Origin: Acidimicrobiales bacterium
Lineage (GTDB): Bacteria; Actinomycetota; Acidimicrobiia; Acidimicrobiales; Palsa-688
Length of the DNA: 64,000 nucleotides
NCBI GenBank assembly: GCA_036378675.1
Contig: DASUWA010000017.1
Location: forward strand, 1 to 64,000
Reading direction: 5' to 3'
Numbering within the stretch: the first letter of the stretch is position 1; every line of letters starts with the position of its first letter. Both the position numbers and the translations under genes were made by a program. Shown one piece after another: positions 18,442-27,690 of this stretch. The notes beneath the pieces were generated by a model. It was not told the DNA's origin. It worked only from the letters and a program-made list of their open reading frames with translations, and made no database searches.

Positions 18442-18481
18442 TTCGTCCGATCTGTAAGCGTGCCCTCAGCCCAAATCACTG

Positions 18482-19537
18482 CTAGCTGGGACTGGAGTCG
18501 AACTGGAGGACGGTCTTCACGTCCGCCGGCTGGCGGTCGTACGCGTCGTGCCAATTCGACAACGGCACTCGCCGGGTAATCAGCTGGGAGAGCCAACCTC
18601 GATCTGCATTGGCTAGCGCTTCTGCACCCGCCTGATAGTGGCGACGGTTGGCGTTGACCGAACCGAACACAACATCGTTCTCGAGAACCAGCCTCCGGTT
18701 AAGCAGGCCGACGTCGACCGGCACCTCGCGACCTCCGGAGGAGACACCGGTGAGGCACACGATTCCATTCGCGCCGGCGGTGTCCATGACGTCGAAGATC
18801 AGCTGACTGACACCGGTGCATTCGATCGCTACGTCCGGCTGTATCCCTATATCCGCGACGGAACCGGAGTGGTAGGTGGCGCCAAGCGCAGCGACAAGCT
18901 GAGGCTTGAGGCCACCGGTCACCTTGTCGAGCACGTGAACCTCTAGGCCGCGCTGCCGTCCGAGAAGCGCGGCCAGCAGCCCGATGGGCCCGGCTCCCGT
19001 CACCAGAACGGTGGAGGGCTGCCACTTGGCCCGGCTTCCTATGCGCTCGATGTGATCCCATGCCTTCGCGACGACGGTTGTTGGCTCGAGCAGGACGCCG
19101 AGGTCGCCAAGCGCGGGGTCCACTTTGACCACGAAATCCGGCGTGATTCTGTAACGCTCCCGCGCGTACCCATGGTGCTCCTTGATGCCCCATTCGGTGT
19201 ACTGGCCGTTGCGGCACATGTCCCATTCCCCGATGGCGCAGTTCGGGCACGGCACCGGGTCGGGTCGCCTGACGATCGCGACGACGAGATCGCCGGCAGC
19301 GAGTCCGGTCCCGCTGGGAGCTTCGATCACTTCGCCGATCGACTCATGTCCGATAACGAGGCGCTCCTCCCCCGGCGGAGCCCATCCGTACTCACCGTTG
19401 ATGATCTCCAGGTCGGTTCCACACACCCCGATGGCTCTCGTCTCGACAAGCACCGGGCCGTCGGAATCCGGAGGCTCCGGAACGTCGGTAAGGTCCACCG
19501 ATCCGGCCTTCAAGGGAAGAACTGTGACCGCACGCAT
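18482..19537 (-). CDS. Zinc-dependent glucose 1-dehydrogenase-like MDR oxidoreductase
   Basis: Medium-chain dehydrogenase/reductase, 351 residues. Catalytic-zinc ligands lie in GVCGTDLE (Cys) and IGHESIGE (His, Glu), with a structural-metal loop of the CPNC...DMC type and the Rossmann motif VTGAGPIGLLAALL. The pattern GEYGWAPPGEERLVIGHES is close to archaeal-type glucose dehydrogenases, which oxidise glucose or other aldoses with NAD(P). Sugar specificity is inferred from family resemblance only. TAGCTT 6 nt before the ATG suggests a leaderless transcript. The start codon is 17 nt from that of the divergent yqgE. Confidence 0.8.
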   Translation of the reverse strand: MRAVTVLPLKAGSVDLTDVPEPPDSDGPVLVETRAIGVCGTDLEIINGEYGWAPPGEERLVIGHESIGEVIEAPSGTGLAAGDLVVAIVRRPDPVPCPNCAIGEWDMCRNGQYTEWGIKEHHGYARERYRITPDFVVKVDPALGDLGVLLEPTTVVAKAWDHIERIGSRAKWQPSTVLVTGAGPIGLLAALLGRQRGLEVHVLDKVTGGLKPQLVAALGATYHSGSVADIGIQPDVAIECTGVSQLIFDVMDTAGANGIVCLTGVSSGGREVPVDVGLLNRRLVLENDVVFGSVNANRRHYQAGAEALANADRGWLSQLITRRVPLSNWHDAYDRQPADVKTVLQFDSSPS

Positions 19538-19543
19538 AATGGC

Positions 19544-19549
19544 AAGCTA
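19544..19549 (-). promoter_or_regulatory. Candidate -10 of leaderless promoter for the glucose dehydrogenase-like gene
   Basis: TAGCTT on the minus strand ends 6 nt before the ATG at 19537, within a 17-nt divergent gap shared with yqgE. Confidence 0.5.
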
Positions 19550-19554
19550 GTCGG

Positions 19555-20127
19555 GTGCGCAACGAGCACCTCGAAGCTGGACGGTTACTTGTCGCCAACC
19601 CACTGCTTCCCGACCCCAACTTCGACCGCACGGTCGTCCTACTCATCGCCTACAACGACGAGGGCGCGGTCGGCCTTGTGCTCAACCGGCCAAGCAAGAC
19701 CTCGCTCAAGGTCCCGCTCTCCGAGTGGGAACCGCTTGCCGCTTCGCCGGCGGTGGTATTTGTCGGCGGACCCGTCGACCATCGGGCTGTCATATGCCTC
19801 GCCCGTTCGTTCACCCATCCCGCCAGCAGCACCCCTCCCGGCGGCTGGACTGCGGTGACTCGGGACGTCGGAACGCTCGACCTCGACCTGGGTCCCGAAG
19901 GCCTGCAGAGCTCATTGAGCGAGGTTCGGTTCTTCGCCGGCTACGCCGGATGGGGCACCGGCCAGCTGGAGGGCGAGATCGCGGCCGGGGCGTGGTGGGT
20001 GGTCGATGGAGAGGCCAGCGACATCTTCTGCGAGGACCCGGACCTCCTCTGGAAGCACGTGCTCCGCCGGCAGAAGGGCGGGCTGGCGCTCGTTTCGGCT
20101 TACCCGGACGATCCGGTCCTTAACTAA
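19555..20127 (+). CDS. YqgE/AlgH family protein
   Basis: 190 residues, the usual family size. Hallmarks: AGRLLVANPLLPDPNFDRTV, GAVGLVLNRP, VFVGGPVD and the late GYAGWGTGQLEGEI. The fold is known for the family but the biochemical role is not; AlgH was first linked to alginate regulation in Pseudomonas, and most members are simply conserved unknowns. No signal peptide. The GTG start directly matches the family N-terminus and has no clear ribosome site. Followed by a repeat-rich 306-nt gap. Confidence 0.88.
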   Translation: MRNEHLEAGRLLVANPLLPDPNFDRTVVLLIAYNDEGAVGLVLNRPSKTSLKVPLSEWEPLAASPAVVFVGGPVDHRAVICLARSFTHPASSTPPGGWTAVTRDVGTLDLDLGPEGLQSSLSEVRFFAGYAGWGTGQLEGEIAAGAWWVVDGEASDIFCEDPDLLWKHVLRRQKGGLALVSAYPDDPVLN

Positions 20128-20136
20128 GTGGTTCGG

Positions 20137-20181
20137 ATCGGCTCGGTTCGAATCGGCTCGGTTCGGCTTGGCTTGGTCCGG
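20137..20181. repeat. Three 15-bp tandem repeats after yqgE
   Basis: ATCGGCTCGGTTCGA, ATCGGCTCGGTTCGG and the diverged CTTGGCTTGGTCCGG in a row, preceded by a partial GTTCGG unit. They start 9 nt after the yqgE stop. Confidence 0.8.
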
Positions 20182-20199
20182 CTCGAGGGTGGGTTGCAG

Positions 20200-20230
20200 A
20201 CCGGAGGGGGATCCAGGGCCCCCGGCTGGT
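20200..20230. terminator. GC-rich stem-loop downstream of yqgE
   Basis: ACCGG-A-GGGGG, loop ATCCAGGG, CCCCC-GG-CTGGT: a 5-bp GC core extended by five more pairs (one G-T) past a small internal loop. No T-run, so a Rho-independent role is uncertain. Confidence 0.4.
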
Positions 20231-20351
20231 CGAAATTCGGGACATCTGGTTTTTGAGGGACGAGCGCAACCCGAAACGTCAAAATTTAACCGCAGAAACC
20301 ATTTGCACCGGAAAAACGCAGGCCAACACAAAACGCAGCCACCACACCGCC

Positions 20352-20396
20352 CACCAACCAAACGGTGACCAACCACACGCTGACCAACCACACCCA
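20352..20396. repeat. Three 15-bp A/C-rich tandem repeats downstream of trpA
   Basis: CACCAACCAAACGGT, GACCAACCACACGCT and GACCAACCACACCCA follow one another. Read from trpA the strand is G/T-rich. Confidence 0.75.
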
Positions 20397-20433
20397 GCAC
20401 CCAACACACGCAGCACCAAACAAACAGCCGCCG

Positions 20434-21240
20434 TCAGCCCCGGTCGAGAGCCCCTCGTATCGCCGCCACCGCGTCCCCGACGGCCGCCGGCCCCGCCCCG
20501 CTGAGCAGCAAACGCATCAGGGCAGATGCGACCACCACACCGTCCGACTCGGCTGCTGCCGCCACTGCCTGGTCCGGAGTGGAGATCCCGAAGCCCATGA
20601 CGACGGGTTTGTCGGTCGTTGCCTTCAGCCTCTTGGCGAGCACGCTGGCGGACTTGGCGAGGGTGTCGCGCTCACCGGTCACCCCCATGAGGTTTACGCC
20701 ATAGACGAAGCCGCGGCTTCGCTCGCAGATCTCAGCCAGACGTTCGTCGGGCGTGACAGGGGACGCGAGAAGGACGGTCTCCACGCCGGCTTCGGCTGCG
20801 TCGGTCTCCCACCCGGCCGACTCCTCCAGCGGGAGGTCGGGAAGGATCGCTCCTCGGACGCCGGCGCCGGCGAGCATGGTGGCGAACCGGTGGTGACCCG
20901 CCCGGAAAACGAGGTTGTAGTAGGTCATCGCCACCAGCGGCACACCGGGCTCGAGCCGGGCCAGCTCATCGAGGATCGCCGGCGGGGTCGCACCAGCTGC
21001 CAGCGCCTGCACCGACGCCTCCTGGATGGTCGGGCCGTCCATAACCGGATCCGAAAACGGCAGCCCGATCTCCACCGCATCCGCACCTGCGGCAATCATC
21101 GCCTCTAGCGCGACGGTCCAATCGCTTCCAAGGCCTCCCGTCACGTATGTGACGAGCAGCTTGCGCCCGGAATCGCGTGCCGACCGCAGCGCCGGATCCA
21201 GCGGAACGCCCTTTGCCACTTCCTCGGATGCCGAACTCAA
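20434..21240 (-). CDS. trpA: Tryptophan synthase alpha chain
   Basis: Splits indole-3-glycerol phosphate into indole and glyceraldehyde 3-phosphate within the TrpA2B2 complex. 268 residues, TIM barrel. Catalytic Glu and Asp are in [15 protein letters not shown]; the phosphate-binding GFGIST and late GVVVASAL loops are present. It overlaps trpB by 4 nt (ATGA) and is the last gene of the his-trp supra-operon, followed by G/T-rich tandem repeats. Confidence 0.95.
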   Translation of the reverse strand: MSSASEEVAKGVPLDPALRSARDSGRKLLVTYVTGGLGSDWTVALEAMIAAGADAVEIGLPFSDPVMDGPTIQEASVQALAAGATPPAILDELARLEPGVPLVAMTYYNLVFRAGHHRFATMLAGAGVRGAILPDLPLEESAGWETDAAEAGVETVLLASPVTPDERLAEICERSRGFVYGVNLMGVTGERDTLAKSASVLAKRLKATTDKPVVMGFGISTPDQAVAAAAESDGVVVASALMRLLLSGAGPAAVGDAVAAIRGALDRG

Positions 21241-22412
21241 GACAACAACCTCATCACCTGCTCGGCGTCTTTGTCCCCTCTACCCGACAGGGTGACCAGA
21301 ACCGCCGAGTCTCTCTCGACCTCGCCGCTTCGGACCGCACGGATCAGCCAAGCGAGCGCGTGCGCGGGCTCCAACGCAGGAATGATCCCCTCGGTGCGGG
21401 ACAGCAACTGCAGCGCGTCGAGTACCTCGGCGTCGGTCGCTCTCTCGTACGACGCGCGCTTCATGTCGGCGAGGTAGGCGTGTTCCGGTCCGATCCCCGG
21501 ATAGTCGAGACCGGCGGAGATCGATTCGGCTTCCAAAATCTGTCCCCACTCGTCCTGGAGGATGAAGGAACGCATCCCGTGCAGGATCCCCGGCACACCG
21601 TGGCCGATCGCGGAACCGCCGGCGGCCTCGACACCGACCAGCCGAGCGGGAGTGTCGACGAACCCGGCAAACGTTCCCGCCGCGTTCGACCCTCCTCCCA
21701 CACACGCGACGACGATGTCGGGGTCCCCGCCGATCAGGGATCGGCACTGCTCCCGTGCCTCTTCGCCCACGACCCTCTGGAACTCGCGCACCATCCACGG
21801 GTACGGGTGAGGGCCCATGACAGATCCGAGGCAGTAGTGGGTGTCCTCGACGGTGGCGACCCAATCTCGGAGAGCCTCGTTCACCGCGTCCTTCAAGGTG
21901 CGGCTGCCGGAGCGAACCGGTCTCACCTCCGCCCCGAGCAAGCGCATCCGGAACACGTTCAGCTCCTGCCTCGCGGTGTCCACCTCGCCCATGTACACGA
22001 CGCACTCGAGCCCGAAGAGCGCCGCCGCTGTGGCCGCGGCGACCCCGTGCTGGCCGGCCCCGGTCTCGGCCACCATGCGGGACTTGCCCATTTCGAGGGT
22101 CAGCAGTCCCTGACCGATGACGTTGTTGATCTTGTGCGAACCGGTGTGGGTGAGGTCCTCGCGCTTCAGCAGCACCCTGACTCCCAGCTCTTCGGAGAAT
22201 CGCCTGCACTCGCTAACCGGTGTCGGGCGTCCCGCGTAGTCACGAAGGAGGTCGTCGTAACGACGCCGGAAGTCCTCGCTGGCCCACGCCGCCCGGAAGG
22301 ATTCCTCCAGCTGTAGGCACGCCGGTATGAGGGCTTCAGGGACGAACCGGCCTCCGAAGTCCCCGAACCTGCCGTCCGACGCGGGCTCTCCCATGTTCAC
22401 GGGGGCGGTCAT
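21237..22412 (-). CDS. trpB: Tryptophan synthase beta chain
   Basis: PLP enzyme that condenses indole with serine to give tryptophan. 391 residues, TrpB1 type. The PLP-binding Lys94 is in [29 protein letters not shown] and the phosphate loop [10 protein letters not shown] are intact. Overlaps trpF and trpA by 4 nt each, so the synthase subunits are translationally coupled. Confidence 0.96.
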   Translation of the reverse strand: MTAPVNMGEPASDGRFGDFGGRFVPEALIPACLQLEESFRAAWASEDFRRRYDDLLRDYAGRPTPVSECRRFSEELGVRVLLKREDLTHTGSHKINNVIGQGLLTLEMGKSRMVAETGAGQHGVAAATAAALFGLECVVYMGEVDTARQELNVFRMRLLGAEVRPVRSGSRTLKDAVNEALRDWVATVEDTHYCLGSVMGPHPYPWMVREFQRVVGEEAREQCRSLIGGDPDIVVACVGGGSNAAGTFAGFVDTPARLVGVEAAGGSAIGHGVPGILHGMRSFILQDEWGQILEAESISAGLDYPGIGPEHAYLADMKRASYERATDAEVLDALQLLSRTEGIIPALEPAHALAWLIRAVRSGEVERDSAVLVTLSGRGDKDAEQVMRLLS

Positions 22413-23125
22413 ACCTCCTCCTGCCAGTCGTAGAGGCCGACCTCGTCCTCCACGTCGGCGGCGGAACTGTCGCCAGAGCCCTTATCGGCTCTGACCAGAG
22501 GAGCGTGCTCACGCTCGAGCTCGGCTTCGGCTGCTCTCGCCGCTGCGATGAACTCCCGCACCTTGATCGGGTCCTTGTTCCCCGGCTCGCGCTCGACGCC
22601 TGTCACCACGTCGACCGCCCAGGGTTGCGTCCGCGCTATGGCCGCGGCGACGTTGCCCGGATTGAGCCCGCCGGCGATCATCAACCGCTGCCCCACCGGA
22701 ACCTCCGCGGCCATCGCCCAGTCGAACACTTGACCGGAACCCGGGTTCGGGGCGTCGAGGAGAATTGCATGCGCTCCGTAATCCGCTGCCCTGCGCACGC
22801 GAACATCGCCGGCAGGGAACGCCTGGATCACCCACGGGACCCGGGTCCGCAGCCACTGGGCCACTTCGGGCTTTTCGTGGCCGTGGAGCTGCACTGCCTT
22901 CAAGCCGGCCAGGTGAGCGATGGACAGCACCCGCTCCGGGGCTTCGTCGCGGAACACGCCCACCGGGATGGTCTCCCTCGGGAGCCGCTTGATGATGTCC
23001 CCGGCGATTTGGGGAGCGATCTGTCGTGGCGATGGTGCGAACACGAATCCCACCATGTCCGCGCCCATCGCCACCGCGAGAAGCGCGTCCTCCTCGGACG
23101 TCGTGCCGCACACCTTGACCAACAT
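22409..23125 (-). CDS. trpF: Phosphoribosylanthranilate isomerase
   Basis: Converts phosphoribosylanthranilate to CdRP. The catalytic Cys is in KVCGTT near the N-terminus, VQLHGHE follows, and the catalytic Asp is in DVVTGVE (most homologues have DVSSGVE). 238 residues is about 30 longer than usual: residues about 205-238 form an acidic, probably disordered tail ([13 protein letters not shown]). It overlaps trpC by one base and trpB by 4 nt. A separate trpF means the organism need not rely on the dual-function PriA, although hisA here could be bifunctional. Confidence 0.93.
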   Translation of the reverse strand: MLVKVCGTTSEEDALLAVAMGADMVGFVFAPSPRQIAPQIAGDIIKRLPRETIPVGVFRDEAPERVLSIAHLAGLKAVQLHGHEKPEVAQWLRTRVPWVIQAFPAGDVRVRRAADYGAHAILLDAPNPGSGQVFDWAMAAEVPVGQRLMIAGGLNPGNVAAAIARTQPWAVDVVTGVEREPGNKDPIKVREFIAAARAAEAELEREHAPLVRADKGSGDSSAADVEDEVGLYDWQEEV

Positions 23126-23916
23126 CAGCGTGCCGTCTTCTCCGACGTGCGCAACTCGCGTACGGCGCGCTCCGGATCCGGCGAGCGAACCAGAGACTCG
23201 CCAACGAGGACAGCGTCGAATCCCGCGTCCGCGAGCGGCTTCACATCGTCGGCCGACGCGACACCCGACTCCGCGACGCGTACGACACCGGCCGGCAGCA
23301 CGCCGGCGACACGGACAGCACGCCGAGTGTCCACATCGAAAGTCACCAGGTCTCGCTGGTTGACGCCGACGAGGGTCGCACCCGTCTCGAGCGCCAAGCC
23401 GGCCTCCTCTTCGTCGTGTACTTCGACGAGCGCCTCGAGACCGACCGACCTGGCCACCGTGATGAGGTCAGCAAGTTCGGACGTCGACAGAGCCGCGACG
23501 ATGAGCAGCACTGCGTCGGCACCCATGATGCGAGCATCGAGGACGTCGGAGGCGGACACGGTGAAGTCCTTGCGCAACACCGGCAACTCGACGGCGGCCC
23601 GGGCCTTCTTCAGGTCGTCGGCCGACCCGGAGAAGAACTCGACGTCGGTCAGAACCGAGAGTGCCGCGGCGCCTCCGCGCTCGTACGCTGCTGCCAGGGC
23701 GGCGGGGTCCAGGTCCGGGGCGAGCATGCCCTTGCTCGGGCTGGCTCGCTTGATCTCGGCGATGACCGATATGTCGTCGCCGGCGCGCAAATTCTTGGAA
23801 AACGGACGCGCCGCTGGGGCCGCCCGCGCCTGCTCGTACAAGTCGGCCAGATCCCTGCGATCGGCGGCGGCGCGGGCGCGATGCGCCGCCAAGATCCGGT
23901 CTAGGTACGTGGCCAT
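23125..23916 (-). CDS. trpC: Indole-3-glycerol phosphate synthase
   Basis: Closes the indole ring from CdRP. 263 residues, TIM barrel. Catalytic Lys in AEIKRASPSKG, Lys in LRKDFTV, Glu in LVEVHDEEE, and the phosphate loop AESGVASADD. It begins 61 nt after the upstream lipoprotein gene; that gap carries a half-copy of a dispersed repeat. Followed by trpF with a one-base overlap. Confidence 0.95.
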   Translation of the reverse strand: MATYLDRILAAHRARAAADRRDLADLYEQARAAPAARPFSKNLRAGDDISVIAEIKRASPSKGMLAPDLDPAALAAAYERGGAAALSVLTDVEFFSGSADDLKKARAAVELPVLRKDFTVSASDVLDARIMGADAVLLIVAALSTSELADLITVARSVGLEALVEVHDEEEAGLALETGATLVGVNQRDLVTFDVDTRRAVRVAGVLPAGVVRVAESGVASADDVKPLADAGFDAVLVGESLVRSPDPERAVRELRTSEKTAR

Positions 23917-23945
23917 GAGTATCCGAGCCTAGCTATAACACTCGG

Positions 23946-23970
23946 CCCGGCCGGGGCCCCAAACCCCGCC
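23946..23970. repeat. Half-copy of dispersed GC-rich intergenic repeat
   Basis: CCCGGCCGGGGCCCCAA followed by ACCCCGCC matches the first 25 bp of the longer copies at 36033 and 41533, with one extra A. It lies between the lipoprotein gene and trpC. Confidence 0.6.
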
Positions 23971-23977
23971 GGCGCCC

Positions 23978-24883
23978 TCAAGTTGTTGTGCAGGGTTGCT
24001 GAGTGGTGGTCGTCTCGCCTGGCCGGATCAACGTCGTGGTCGACGAAGTCGAGGGGGTACATGCCGTGGTCGGTGGCGCCGGCTCGATGCACGCGGGCGT
24101 GGGAACGGTTTGGGGATTTGCGGAGCCGACGGTAACGCTCAGAGGGTTGTCCCCCGGCTGCGAGCATCCGATCTGGAACAGGACCCGCCCGTTGGTGCCG
24201 GTCGTCTGGGGGTTGCCGTTGTAGACCGTCCAGGCGGGACCGTTCGTAAGGGTGACCGTCGTTCCTACAAGCGGCTGGTACCGGACCACGCCGTCGGACC
24301 CAACTGCAGGCGTGGTCGCCTGGACGAGCAGGTTCGCGGAGTTCCCGACGTAGAGGACGCTCGGATTGACCGACGTGGCGATGTCCGGTCCGCTGAACCC
24401 CACCAACTGCAGGGTGACGTTGTGAGGCTGACCCCCCTCGAGGAAGAAGATCTGCGGAGAGGTCATGCTCAGGTCGGGGCTGTGCCAGGCGCGGACCCGG
24501 TAGCGGCCCCCGAGAATGTTGCCGATCGTGAAGCTCCCGTCGGCAGCCGTAGTCGCATTTGCAGAGGCGAGCTGGATTCCGACCAGGCGCACGACTTCGA
24601 CCGTCGCGCCGGCGACCGGACCCCCAGGACCGAAAACCGACCCGGTGATAGACGCGTTGCCCGGCCCGATCTTGGGGAGCGTCGTCGTCGTGGCACCGGG
24701 AACGGGGGTCTGTCGCACCGAAGCCAGGTCTCCCGGGAGGGTAAGCGGCGATGTCGTACGGGGTGCCGTAGTGGGCGGGGGCTTGCGGAAGCTGAGGGTC
24801 TCGACACCGCCGCACCCCACGAGGAGCACCGACGCCCCGAGCGCCACCAGCACCGACAACAGGCGCACCCGCGACGTTCTCAA
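23978..24883 (-). CDS. Secreted lipoprotein with carboxypeptidase-regulatory/CnaB-like domain
   Basis: 301 residues. Signal peptide with lipobox: LLSVLVALGASVLLVGCGG, predicted lipid-modified Cys about residue 24. A Thr/Pro linker follows, then a beta-sandwich of the carboxypeptidase-regulatory/CnaB type (about 78-150: ITGSVFGPGGPVAGATVEV, DGSFTIGNILGGRYRV). A second beta-rich region follows, and the tail is Thr-rich (TSSTTTLI, ETTTTQQ). It should sit on the outer face of the membrane. Its start overlaps the ygfZ stop by 4 nt, so it belongs to the his-trp transcript although nothing ties it to amino-acid synthesis. Confidence 0.78.
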   Translation of the reverse strand: MRTSRVRLLSVLVALGASVLLVGCGGVETLSFRKPPPTTAPRTTSPLTLPGDLASVRQTPVPGATTTTLPKIGPGNASITGSVFGPGGPVAGATVEVVRLVGIQLASANATTAADGSFTIGNILGGRYRVRAWHSPDLSMTSPQIFFLEGGQPHNVTLQLVGFSGPDIATSVNPSVLYVGNSANLLVQATTPAVGSDGVVRYQPLVGTTVTLTNGPAWTVYNGNPQTTGTNGRVLFQIGCSQPGDNPLSVTVGSANPQTVPTPACIEPAPPTTACTPSTSSTTTLIRPGETTTTQQPCTTT

Positions 24884-25728
24884 ACCGGTAGCTCCTCGAC
24901 CCCAACCTCGACCAGGTCAGAACCTTCGGTGCGCGCAAGGAGCGTTACCGGGAGTTCGACGCCGCGTTTGGTGAACCCGAGCGCAACCCAGCTGCCGGAT
25001 GGTTCTCGCGCGGCGCTCGTCACTGTTCCGGCAACAGCTCCTGTTTCGAGCACCAGCTCGGCGCCAGGCTCTATCGGACTCGAAGCGTGCATGAGACGCA
25101 AGCGTCGAGGAACATTGCTCCCTCGCGAGTCGACGCGCGCCACCAGCTCCTGACCGGTGTAGCAACCCTTCGTGAAACTGACCGTCAAGGGAACGAGGCC
25201 GGTTTCTGCGGGCATCGTCTTCTCGTCCAGCTCGGCGCCCATCTTCGGCATGCCGGACAAAATTCGAGCGGCTTCGTTCTCCGAGTCCGTGATTACGTTC
25301 CAGCCGTCCGGCACCGAGGGTTGGGGTCCGATCATGTCGATCCCTTCAACATGGGGCCACGGAGCGACGGCCAAGCTGTTGGCTGGCTCGCCTGCAGTAC
25401 GGGCTTCGTCGCCGCGGAGGCCGAGAACTCGCCAGTCGACTTTTTCGATCTCGACCTTCGTCCGGAGCTTGAATCGGTTGAGCCGCTGGGCCAGCGCGTC
25501 GCCCCACCCGAGGTCGGTGTCGAGAAGCCAGTCGTCGGCGGGGAGACGGGTGACTCGGACCAGGGCGTCTATTTTTCCTTGAGGGGCCAGAACCCACGAC
25601 CACGCGCTTTGCCCCTCGTCGAGCCGGAGCACGTCTTGACTGAGCTGCCCCTGCAGGAACTCGGCAGCTTCCGGACCGCCGGCCTTGACAGTGTCGCGGT
25701 CGAGCCAGACCGCGTAGGCCTCAGGCAC
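24880..25728 (-). CDS. ygfZ: YgfZ/GcvT-like folate-binding protein
   Basis: Tetrahydrofolate-binding protein related to the glycine-cleavage T protein; YgfZ/IBA57 members help maturation of certain Fe-S enzymes. The signature KGCYTGQE with its essential Cys is intact, followed by VARVDSRGSNVPRRL. From the GTG at 25728 it is 282 residues and overlaps trpE by 8 nt; an ATG at 25773 would add 15 non-family residues and overlap by 53 nt, so 25728 is preferred. It sits between trpE and the lipoprotein gene in the his-trp supra-operon. Confidence 0.88.
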   Translation of the reverse strand: MPEAYAVWLDRDTVKAGGPEAAEFLQGQLSQDVLRLDEGQSAWSWVLAPQGKIDALVRVTRLPADDWLLDTDLGWGDALAQRLNRFKLRTKVEIEKVDWRVLGLRGDEARTAGEPANSLAVAPWPHVEGIDMIGPQPSVPDGWNVITDSENEAARILSGMPKMGAELDEKTMPAETGLVPLTVSFTKGCYTGQELVARVDSRGSNVPRRLRLMHASSPIEPGAELVLETGAVAGTVTSAAREPSGSWVALGFTKRGVELPVTLLARTEGSDLVEVGVEELPV

Positions 25729-27280
25729 CTGCGAGCTCCTCTGGACGTGAGGTTCTCGCCGTCCGGGCGGCACTCATGCGGCGGGCGCCCGGCACCGCCG
25801 CGAGCAGGGCGGCCGCCTTGTTGCGGCACTCCAGATCCTCGTCGTGGGGGTCGCTGTCGGCGACAATCCCGGCTCCCGCCTGAACACTCGCGGTTCCGTC
25901 CGGTGCGACGAGCATCGTCCTGATCGCGATCGCCGTGTCGAGGTTGCCCGAAAAATCGAAATAGCCGATCACACCCGCGTACGGGCCGCGCTTCGCCGGC
26001 TCGAGCTCGTCGATGATCTGCATCGCTCGCACCTTCGGCGCGCCGGAGACAGTCCCGGCCGGCAGCGTCGCTCGAAGCACATCGATCGGACCGAGACCGC
26101 CGCGTAGCCGTCCGGAGACCTGCGACGTCAAATGCATTACGTGGCTATAGCGCTCGAGCGTCATCAGCTCGTCGACTTTCTCGGTTCCGTAGTCGACGAC
26201 GCGACCGACATCGTTCCGCGCGAGGTCCACGAGCATGACGTGCTCGGCGCGCTCCTTCGGGTGCTCGACGAGCTCGGCCGCCATTCGCCTGTCGTGCTCA
26301 TCGGTCCGTCCTCGCCGCCGGGTGCCGGCGATCGGCCGCGAGATGACCTTGCCGCCCATCAGCTGCACCATCGGCTCGGGCGACGATCCGACAACACAGA
26401 GCTCCGGATGCTGCAAGTAGTACATGTACGGGCTCGGGTTCACCTGCCGTAGGGCCCGGTACAGGTCGAAGGCCTCGGCTTCCAATTCGAGCTCGAAGCG
26501 TTGCGAGAGCACGACCTGAAAGATGTCTCCTGCGAGGATGTGCTCTTTGGCTACTGCGACTGCGGAGGCGAACATCTCCGGCGAAGTGCGCCGCGTGAAC
26601 TCCGGAAGCTCGTCGTCACGCTCTGGTGGCACGACGATCGGCTCGTCTATCGGACGCGCTCCCTCGGAAGCGAACACCTCGAGCCTGGCCATCGCCGCGT
26701 CGTACAGGTCGTCGCACAGCGCCCTGTTGCTCGCCGCAGCCGGCGGTATCGGCACCGCATCAATGAGGGTGACTCGCTGGCGCCAGTAGTCGTAGGCAGC
26801 GACCTGCCCGACTACCGAAAGGATTGCGTCCGGGTAGCCGGCCTCATCGGGCGGGATATCGGGGAGGTGCTCGACCTCTCTGACCACGTCGTAACCGAGG
26901 TATCCAACGATCCCTCCATGAAGCGGGGGAAGGCCCTCGATCACGGGGGACCGGTAGCGGTTCAACAGTCCTTCGACAGCGGCGAGGATCCCCTGGCGCA
27001 GGGGGACCTCCGGAGGGATTCGCCCTTCGACATCGATGCGCCCGTCCTTGCACACAAGGGTCGCCGAAGGATGGCGGCCGACGAACGACCAGCGGCCCCA
27101 GGGCCCGGCGTGCTCGACGGATTCGAGGAGGAACGCCCTCTCGTCGCGATCGTCTCCGGTAACCCGGGCGAACGCCGCAACCGGGGTGGTCAGGTCGGCG
27201 AGCAGCTCTCGCCACACCGGAACGACGCTGTAATCGCTGGCGAGAGAAGCGAACTCGTCGCGTGAGATCCCGCTAGTCAC
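25721..27280 (-). CDS. trpE: Anthranilate synthase component I
   Basis: Chorismate plus ammonia or glutamine to anthranilate, the first step of tryptophan synthesis. 519 residues. Chorismate-binding motifs: [44 protein letters not shown] and [10 protein letters not shown]. It overlaps hisI by 8 nt at its start. The glutaminase subunit trpG and trpD are not in the window. The N-terminal region should carry the feedback site for tryptophan, as in the family. Confidence 0.95.
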   Translation of the reverse strand: MTSGISRDEFASLASDYSVVPVWRELLADLTTPVAAFARVTGDDRDERAFLLESVEHAGPWGRWSFVGRHPSATLVCKDGRIDVEGRIPPEVPLRQGILAAVEGLLNRYRSPVIEGLPPLHGGIVGYLGYDVVREVEHLPDIPPDEAGYPDAILSVVGQVAAYDYWRQRVTLIDAVPIPPAAASNRALCDDLYDAAMARLEVFASEGARPIDEPIVVPPERDDELPEFTRRTSPEMFASAVAVAKEHILAGDIFQVVLSQRFELELEAEAFDLYRALRQVNPSPYMYYLQHPELCVVGSSPEPMVQLMGGKVISRPIAGTRRRGRTDEHDRRMAAELVEHPKERAEHVMLVDLARNDVGRVVDYGTEKVDELMTLERYSHVMHLTSQVSGRLRGGLGPIDVLRATLPAGTVSGAPKVRAMQIIDELEPAKRGPYAGVIGYFDFSGNLDTAIAIRTMLVAPDGTASVQAGAGIVADSDPHDEDLECRNKAAALLAAVPGARRMSAARTARTSRPEELAGA

Positions 27281-27650
27281 TGCTCGCAGCGTCGCCGGCG
27301 CCGAATGACCTGTAGAAGCAGCTGTGCTCGCCGGTGTGGCACGCGCCGGCGCCGTCCTGCTCGACCACGAAGAGGAGCGTGTCCCCGTCGCAGTCGTAGT
27401 AGGCGGCTTTCACCCACTGGCAGTCTCCGCTGCTGTCACCCTTGCGCCACCGCTCCTGCCGGCTCCTCGACCAGAACACGGTCCTGCCGCTCTCGAGCGT
27501 CTCCGCCAGCGTGCCGGCGTTCATCCACGCCATCATCAGCACAACTCCGCTCCCGTGCTCCTGCACGATCGCGGGAACGAGGCCCTCGGAGTTGTACTTG
27601 ACCTGGGCGAGCTGCTCCGCCGTGGCTTCGATCGGGACTGCTACAGGCAT
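27273..27650 (-). CDS. hisI: Phosphoribosyl-AMP cyclohydrolase
   Basis: Third step of histidine synthesis, opening the adenine ring. 125 residues, a stand-alone HisI with no fused HisE. The metal-binding pattern is present: [20 protein letters not shown], then [11 protein letters not shown]. It follows the GroES-like gene by 40 nt and overlaps trpE by 8 nt, joining the his and trp parts of the supra-operon. Confidence 0.95.
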   Translation of the reverse strand: MPVAVPIEATAEQLAQVKYNSEGLVPAIVQEHGSGVVLMMAWMNAGTLAETLESGRTVFWSRSRQERWRKGDSSGDCQWVKAAYYDCDGDTLLFVVEQDGAGACHTGEHSCFYRSFGAGDAASSD

Positions 27651-27690
27651 GCGTCCATGCTAGGAGGCCCGGCCCCGGGAGAAGGTGCAG

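Larger units (their letters stand above)
20128..20433. other. 306-nt gene-free, repeat-rich gap between yqgE and trpA
   Basis: Holds two different sets of 15-bp tandem repeats, a long GC stem-loop (20200-20230) and an A/C-rich tail (about 20320-20430) on the plus strand. No coding sequence is supported. Both flanking genes end here, so it is a convergent terminator region. Confidence 0.8.

Noticed and set aside
20352-20396. Possible CRISPR array
   Set aside because: The 15-bp units abut without spacers and no cas genes are near.
21177-22316. A 379-codon plus-strand open frame opposite trpB
   Set aside because: Antisense to trpB, no motifs; the absence of stops follows from high GC.
22505-23932. 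A 475-codon plus-strand open frame opposite trpF and trpC
   Set aside because: Both minus-strand genes are clear by motif; the antisense frame has biased Arg/Ser/Ala composition and no domain.
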